Shown here: positions 5,139-8,835 of the stretch, one piece after another
How the letters are laid out: each line of letters starts with the position of its first letter
Numbering within the stretch: position 1 is the stretch's first letter
Source of the DNA: Flavobacteriaceae bacterium
GTDB lineage: Bacteria > Bacteroidota > Bacteroidia > Flavobacteriales > Flavobacteriaceae
Direction of reading: 5' to 3'
Length of the DNA stretch: 8,835 nt
NCBI GenBank assembly: GCA_002702385.1
Contig: NZZF01000010.1
Span: 1-8,835, forward strand
Program-made: the position numbers and the translations under genes
The notes under the pieces: model-generated
The model's database searches: none
Seen by the model: only the letters and a program-made list of their open reading frames with translations
What the model was told of the DNA's origin: nothing

Positions 5139-7745
5139 ATGGACTCAAATACTATTAGAAAACAATTCATAGATTTTTTCAAATCAAAAGAGCATAATTA
5201 TGTTCCCTCATCTCCTATAGTTTCAAAAAATGATCCTTCATTAATGTTTACAAATGCTGGTATGAATCAGTTTAAAAGTATTTTTTTAGGTGGAAAAAGC
5301 AATTATGGTAACCGTGTTGTTAATTCACAAAAATGCTTGAGAGTTTCTGGAAAACACAATGATCTTGAGGAAGTTGGTATTGATCACTATCATCATACTA
5401 TGTTTGAAATGCTTGGTAACTGGAGTTTTGGAGATTATTTTAAAGAAGAAATAATTAAATGGAGTTGGGAAATTTTGACAGAAAAATTTAAGCTTTCATC
5501 TGAAGACTTGTATGTTACAGTGTTTGAGGGAAGTAAAGAAGATAATCTCAAGATTGATAAAGAAACTTTTGATATTTGGAATAAAATAGTTGATAGTTCA
5601 AAAATTATTTTAGGCAATAAAAAGGATAATTTTTGGGAAATGGGCGATTCGGGTCCTTGTGGTCCTTGCTCTGAAATTCACATCGATTTAAGATCAGATG
5701 AAGAAAAAAGAAAAGTAAAAGCAATAGATGTAGTAAATAAAGATCATCCACAAGTTATTGAGTTATGGAATTTAGTTTTTATTCAATTTAATCGAAAATC
5801 AAATGGAAAACTTGAAGTTCTTCCAGAAAAACATATTGATACAGGCATGGGGTTTGAAAGATTAGTCAGGGTCATTCAGAAAAAAAAATCAAATTATGAT
5901 ACAGATATTTTTTCACCTATTATAGATGAGATTGAAAAATTATCTGGTAAAAAATATGGTAATGATGAAAAGAGTGATGTAGCTTTTAGAGTTATTTCGG
6001 ATCATTTGAGAGCTGTATCTTTTTGTATAGCTGATGGTCAAATACCTGGAAATTCAGGATCATCGTATGTTGTAAGAAGAATTTTAAGAAGGGCAATTAG
6101 ATATGGTTATACTTTTCTTAATTTTTCTGAACCATTTATTTTTAAATTAGTTGAGGTTCTTACTAAACAATTTAAGTCGGTATTTCCTGAAATTGATAAG
6201 GAAAAATTAAATATTAAATCAATTATTGAGCAAGAAGAAAAAGTTTTTTTAAAAACTTTGTCCCTAGGAATAAGTAGGCTAAATAATGTTATTGAAAAAT
6301 CGAATAGTAAAATTGTTTCAGGTAAGGATGTTTTTGAACTTTATGACACTTATGGATTCCCCGTTGATTTAACATCATTAATATTGAGTGAAAATCAAAT
6401 GAAATTCAATGTTGATGACTTTAATAATCACCTCGAACAACAAAAAATTAGATCAAAAAAATCATCTATTTCGAAGATTTCTGATTGGAATATTATAATT
6501 CAGGATAAATCTAATTCATTTGTAGGTTATGATTTAATATCAACAACAGCAAAAATTAAAAAGTTTAGAACCGTCGAAACAAACAATGAAAAGTTTATTG
6601 AAATAGTTTTTACTAAAACTCCATTTTACCCTGAGGGTGGAGGTCAGGTAGGGGATGTTGGAAAAATTGTATCAGAGTCTGGTGTTTCAATTGAAGTTTT
6701 AAATACCAAAAGAGAAAATGATGAAATTATTCATGTCATTTCAGATATAACTATCGATGAGAGTTCAGATTATAAACTCTTTGTAGATCCTCAAAAAAGA
6801 ATGAATTCATCTTCAAACCATACTGCTACTCATTTGCTTCATCAAGCACTTCGAAATATCTTAGGGTTACATGTTGAACAGAAAGGTTCTCTTGTAAATA
6901 GCGATTATTTAAGGTTTGATTTTTCTTACAATAAAAAATTAGAATCTAATCAAATTTTAGAAGTTGAAAATTTTGTAAATGAAAGAATTAATGAATCACT
7001 TGATTTAGAAGAAAATAGAGAAGAAAACTATAATATTGCGATTAAAAATGGTGTTGTTGCTCTATTTGGAGAAAAATATGGAGACAAAGTTAGGTCCATT
7101 AAATTTGGTAATTCATATGAGCTATGCGGTGGCACTCACGTTAAAAATACTCTTTCATTGAGAGTATTTAAAATTTTATCAGAGGGTTCTGTTGCTTCTG
7201 GCATAAGAAGAATTGAAGCTGTTTCTGGATATACGGCAATTGAATCTCTTAGAAATAATTCTACGGAATTATTAAAGATAGGTCAATTAACTTCCTCAAA
7301 ATCTAATATTTTTGAAACTGTTCAATCGATGCAAAATGAAAAGAAATCATTAGAAAAATCAACCAAAAATTTAGAAAATAAAATTTTGTCAAATACTTCA
7401 ATTGAATTAATATCAAAAATTGAAAAGTTAGAGGATATTAATTTTTTAGTTTCTAAAGTTGATTTGAGTTCATCTAATATGAAATCTTTATGTTTTTCTC
7501 TTGCCCAAAAAGTAGAAAATTTATTTTTAGTTCTAATTTCAGAATCAACTAATATTTCTGTAGTATGTTATATTTCTAAATCATTAGTTGAAAATAAACA
7601 ACTAGATGCCTCCAATGTAATTAAATCAATTTGCAAGGAAATTAATGGAGCTGGGGGAGGTCAATCATTTTTTGCAGCAGGTTCAGGAAACAAGAAGATA
7701 GCACTAGAGAAAATTAATGAACTTTCAAAAAGTTTTATGATTTAG
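5139..7745 (+). CDS. alaS: Alanyl-tRNA synthetase
   Basis: AlaRS charges tRNA-Ala with alanine in the cytoplasm and clears mischarged Ser/Gly-tRNA. The 868 residues are full length for the bacterial enzyme. The class II catalytic core includes TNAGMNQFK (from 38), the HHTMFEMLGNWSFGDYF segment (motif 2 region), GDSGPCGPCSE (from 169) and the motif 3 region DTGMGFERL. The editing domain has both zinc-site halves, HTATH at 561-565 and CGGTH at 663-667, so proofreading should be intact. A helical stretch and the C-Ala domain follow, ending with the glycine-rich GAGGGQ motif. I chose ATG at 5139 over an in-frame TTG two codons upstream because family members begin M-x-S-x-x-IRKQF. No Shine-Dalgarno is present. 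The 3' end overlaps the convergent DUF4136 gene by 11 bp. Confidence 0.97.
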   Translation: MDSNTIRKQFIDFFKSKEHNYVPSSPIVSKNDPSLMFTNAGMNQFKSIFLGGKSNYGNRVVNSQKCLRVSGKHNDLEEVGIDHYHHTMFEMLGNWSFGDYFKEEIIKWSWEILTEKFKLSSEDLYVTVFEGSKEDNLKIDKETFDIWNKIVDSSKIILGNKKDNFWEMGDSGPCGPCSEIHIDLRSDEEKRKVKAIDVVNKDHPQVIELWNLVFIQFNRKSNGKLEVLPEKHIDTGMGFERLVRVIQKKKSNYDTDIFSPIIDEIEKLSGKKYGNDEKSDVAFRVISDHLRAVSFCIADGQIPGNSGSSYVVRRILRRAIRYGYTFLNFSEPFIFKLVEVLTKQFKSVFPEIDKEKLNIKSIIEQEEKVFLKTLSLGISRLNNVIEKSNSKIVSGKDVFELYDTYGFPVDLTSLILSENQMKFNVDDFNNHLEQQKIRSKKSSISKISDWNIIIQDKSNSFVGYDLISTTAKIKKFRTVETNNEKFIEIVFTKTPFYPEGGGQVGDVGKIVSESGVSIEVLNTKRENDEIIHVISDITIDESSDYKLFVDPQKRMNSSSNHTATHLLHQALRNILGLHVEQKGSLVNSDYLRFDFSYNKKLESNQILEVENFVNERINESLDLEENREENYNIAIKNGVVALFGEKYGDKVRSIKFGNSYELCGGTHVKNTLSLRVFKILSEGSVASGIRRIEAVSGYTAIESLRNNSTELLKIGQLTSSKSNIFETVQSMQNEKKSLEKSTKNLENKILSNTSIELISKIEKLEDINFLVSKVDLSSSNMKSLCFSLAQKVENLFLVLISESTNISVVCYISKSLVENKQLDASNVIKSICKEINGAGGGQSFFAAGSGNKKIALEKINELSKSFMI

Positions 7746-8244
7746 AGGGGTAAGATTCCAAAACTTTATTTACAAAATTTGATATTAATTCGTCTCTAGA
7801 AAGTTTATTTGAATAAAGAGATCCTGATCCATTTCCTTGCCAAACAAGATTTCCGGTTTTGCCATCAACGATATCAATATATAATAAACCAACAACTCTT
7901 GAACTTGGTCTGTATGTTTGAGCAAATGGATATGCATACCAACCATACCTATTATAAGATTGACTTATATAAATATCTTCTCTTGATTTGGTTGAAACAT
8001 TAATAACTAAATCTGGAGAAGTTGAAAATTCGTATCCTTTTTGCTTCATATTTGATTCAATGGAACTTAAAATTCTTTTTTTATCAATATCAGAAATATC
8101 TAATTTTTCTATTTCTTGCTTTGAGAAAGCATAAGAAGAATAATTATTAAAATTTATGCTTGAATCATAATCATATGCAACTTTTAACGAAGAGCAAGAG
8201 AAGATTAGAATTGATGTTAAAGCAATAAATAAATAATTTTTCAT
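7735..8244 (-). CDS. DUF4136 family lipoprotein
   Basis: This is a predicted exported lipoprotein of 169 residues. The N-terminus MKNYLFIALTSILIFSC is a type II signal peptide with the modified cysteine at 17; in Bacteroidota such proteins usually end up in the outer membrane. The mature part matches DUF4136: 'YDYDSSINFNNYSSYAF' near the start, a central 'PDLVINV' strand, and 'VVGLLYIDIVDGKTGNLVWQGNGSG' near the end. No catalytic motif is recognised, and the family's function is not established. An in-frame ATG twelve codons upstream (8280) exists, but the signal peptide begins cleanly at 8244, so I use that. The TAA stop lies inside the last codons of the convergent alaS gene. It is divergent from the glucosaminidase gene, 68 bp away. 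Confidence 0.93.
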   Translation of the reverse strand: MKNYLFIALTSILIFSCSSLKVAYDYDSSINFNNYSSYAFSKQEIEKLDISDIDKKRILSSIESNMKQKGYEFSTSPDLVINVSTKSREDIYISQSYNRYGWYAYPFAQTYRPSSRVVGLLYIDIVDGKTGNLVWQGNGSGSLYSNKLSRDELISNFVNKVLESYPSKS

Positions 8245-8262
8245 ATTATAAATAAAACAATA

Positions 8263-8291
8263 ATTATGCCTAAAAACCAATTAATTATCAA
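8263..8291 (-). promoter_or_regulatory. Candidate promoter for the DUF4136 lipoprotein gene
   Basis: Read on the minus strand, TTGATA (8291-8286) and CATAAT (8268-8263) are separated by 17 bases, a close match to a classical sigma-70 -35/-10 pair (five of six bases each). The -10-like box ends 18 bases before the ATG at 8244. In Bacteroidota the primary sigma factor prefers TAnnTTTG rather than TATAAT, so the match may be fortuitous in such AT-rich DNA. Confidence 0.25.
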
Positions 8292-8299
8292 GTAATTAA

Positions 8300-8311
8300 T
8301 ACTTTTATAAT
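8300..8311 (+). promoter_or_regulatory. Candidate -7/-10 element directly before the glucosaminidase gene
   Basis: TACTTTTATAAT contains both a near match to TAnnTTTG (TACTTTTA, 8300-8307) and a perfect TATAAT (8306-8311). It lies immediately before the GTG at 8313. The same 12 bases occur at 1410-1421 upstream of era. No convincing -33 or -35 partner is seen. If used, the TAnnTTTG-like box would give a leaderless message; used as a -10 box, TATAAT would place the transcript start inside the gene and argue for a different promoter. Confidence 0.2.
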
Positions 8312-8312
8312 A

Positions 8313-8835
8313 GTGTCAAAAAGTATTTTTTTTAAATATTTATCTATAATATTCATTTTCAGCCTCTTAAATTCTAGTTGTAACCTTACACGATTTAAAG
8401 TAAAAAGATCTATTGTAAAGAATAATTTTAATAAATCTGACCAATTAAAAAGATTTTTAAACAATATGTCAATGGATGAGAGAAGAAAATGGTATATAAA
8501 AACTTATTCTGGTTTTGCTGTTCAACAAATGAAAAAGTATAAAATTCCTGCGAGTATTATTTTGTCTCAAGGTTTGCTTGAATCCGGAGCAGGTGCCAGT
8601 ACATTAGCTTTAAAATCAAATAATCATTTTGGTATAAAATGTCATCAGGAATGGAGAGGTAAAAAAGTTTATCATGATGATGATGAAAAAGGAGAATGTT
8701 TTAGAAAATATAAAAATCCTATCGAAAGTTACAAAGATCATTCAGAGTTTTTGACTACCAGAGGACGTTATTCTTTTCTGTTTAAATATTCAATTAAGGA
8801 CTACATTAAATGGGCAAAGGGATTGAGTAAGGCAG
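8313..8835 (+). CDS. Glucosaminidase-domain (GH73/FlgJ-like) lipoprotein, 3' end off window
   Basis: This predicted peptidoglycan N-acetylglucosaminidase is cut by the right edge after 174 whole codons. Starting at GTG 8313 gives a type II signal peptide: MSKSIFFKYL, a hydrophobic core, then LNSSC with the lipid-modified cysteine at 23. The product should therefore be a lipoprotein facing the periplasm. The glucosaminidase domain starts near residue 60. It shows IPASIILSQGLLESGAG with the likely catalytic glutamate E90, then NNHFGIKCH at 103-111, the ECFRKY segment, a DHSEFL motif and YIKWAKGLSKA just before the edge. In relatives from Bacteroidota this domain is often followed by a C-terminal LysM peptidoglycan-binding region, which cannot be checked here. 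The internal ATG at 8466 would keep the enzyme domain but lose the signal peptide, so GTG is preferred. An in-frame TAA at 8271-8273 limits upstream extension. Confidence 0.9.
   Translation, partial: MSKSIFFKYLSIIFIFSLLNSSCNLTRFKVKRSIVKNNFNKSDQLKRFLNNMSMDERRKWYIKTYSGFAVQQMKKYKIPASIILSQGLLESGAGASTLALKSNNHFGIKCHQEWRGKKVYHDDDEKGECFRKYKNPIESYKDHSEFLTTRGRYSFLFKYSIKDYIKWAKGLSKA

Noticed and set aside
5435..5617. 60-codon open frame on the minus strand inside alaS
   Set aside because: It lies fully antisense within the conserved catalytic core of alaS, has no recognisable domain and no separate start context. It is a shadow frame.
7809..8003. 64-codon plus-strand open frame inside the DUF4136 gene
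   Set aside because: It is antisense to a well-supported lipoprotein gene, and its product shows no family resemblance or signal sequence.
8245..8280. Twelve-codon N-terminal extension of the DUF4136 protein
   Set aside because: The extension would place polar and basic residues ahead of a complete lipoprotein signal peptide that starts at ATG 8244. It would also overlap the candidate promoter.
1..8835. Mobile element, phage, CRISPR, toxin-antitoxin or defence system
   Set aside because: No transposase, integrase, spaced direct repeats or paired small toxin/antitoxin frames were found. Apart from the uncharacterised left-edge gene, the genes are housekeeping or envelope genes with uniform AT-rich composition.

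Overview
The window is very AT-rich and densely coded. It looks like chromosomal housekeeping DNA from a member of the Bacteroidota, most likely a low-GC, streamlined (perhaps marine) flavobacterium. The lineage call is inferred from the Flavobacteriia-type wording of Era, Der and AlaRS, a DUF4136 lipoprotein, a Bacteroidota-type M23 peptidase/MerR pair next to alaS, the lack of Shine-Dalgarno sequences before the starts, and several TAnnTTTG-like promoter elements. I did not try to name a genus.

Layout from left to right. (1) 1-1196, minus strand: the N-terminal 398 residues of a large uncharacterised protein whose 3' end lies beyond the left edge. Its opening region resembles the N-terminal beta-sandwich of GH94-type glycoside phosphorylases. 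(2) 1197-1530: a 334-bp divergent intergenic region with no gene, several AT-rich dyads and candidate promoter elements. (3) 1531-3761, plus strand: era and der, two ribosome-assembly GTPases 41 bp apart. (4) 3762-5056, minus strand: a membrane-anchored LytM/M23 peptidase and a small MerR-type regulator, coupled by a TAATG stop/start overlap and meeting der tail to tail with no spacer. (5) 5057-5138: a short divergent promoter region with a GAGTACTC palindrome. (6) 5139-7745, plus strand: alaS, complete. (7) 7735-8244, minus strand: a DUF4136 lipoprotein whose 3' end overlaps that of alaS by 11 bp. (8) 8313-8835, plus strand: the start of a GH73-type glucosaminidase lipoprotein that runs off the right edge.

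Functionally the window combines translation (era, der, alaS) with envelope and peptidoglycan maintenance (M23 peptidase, glucosaminidase, DUF4136 lipoprotein). The two edge genes lack a stop codon in the window but are clearly coding. I see no mobile element, CRISPR array, tRNA, rRNA, phage gene or defence system, and no evidence for a new multi-gene system. The best candidates for a second look are the uncharacterised large protein at the left edge, the dyad in the alaS/M23-merR promoter region, the apparently leaderless GTG starts, and the dyads upstream of era.
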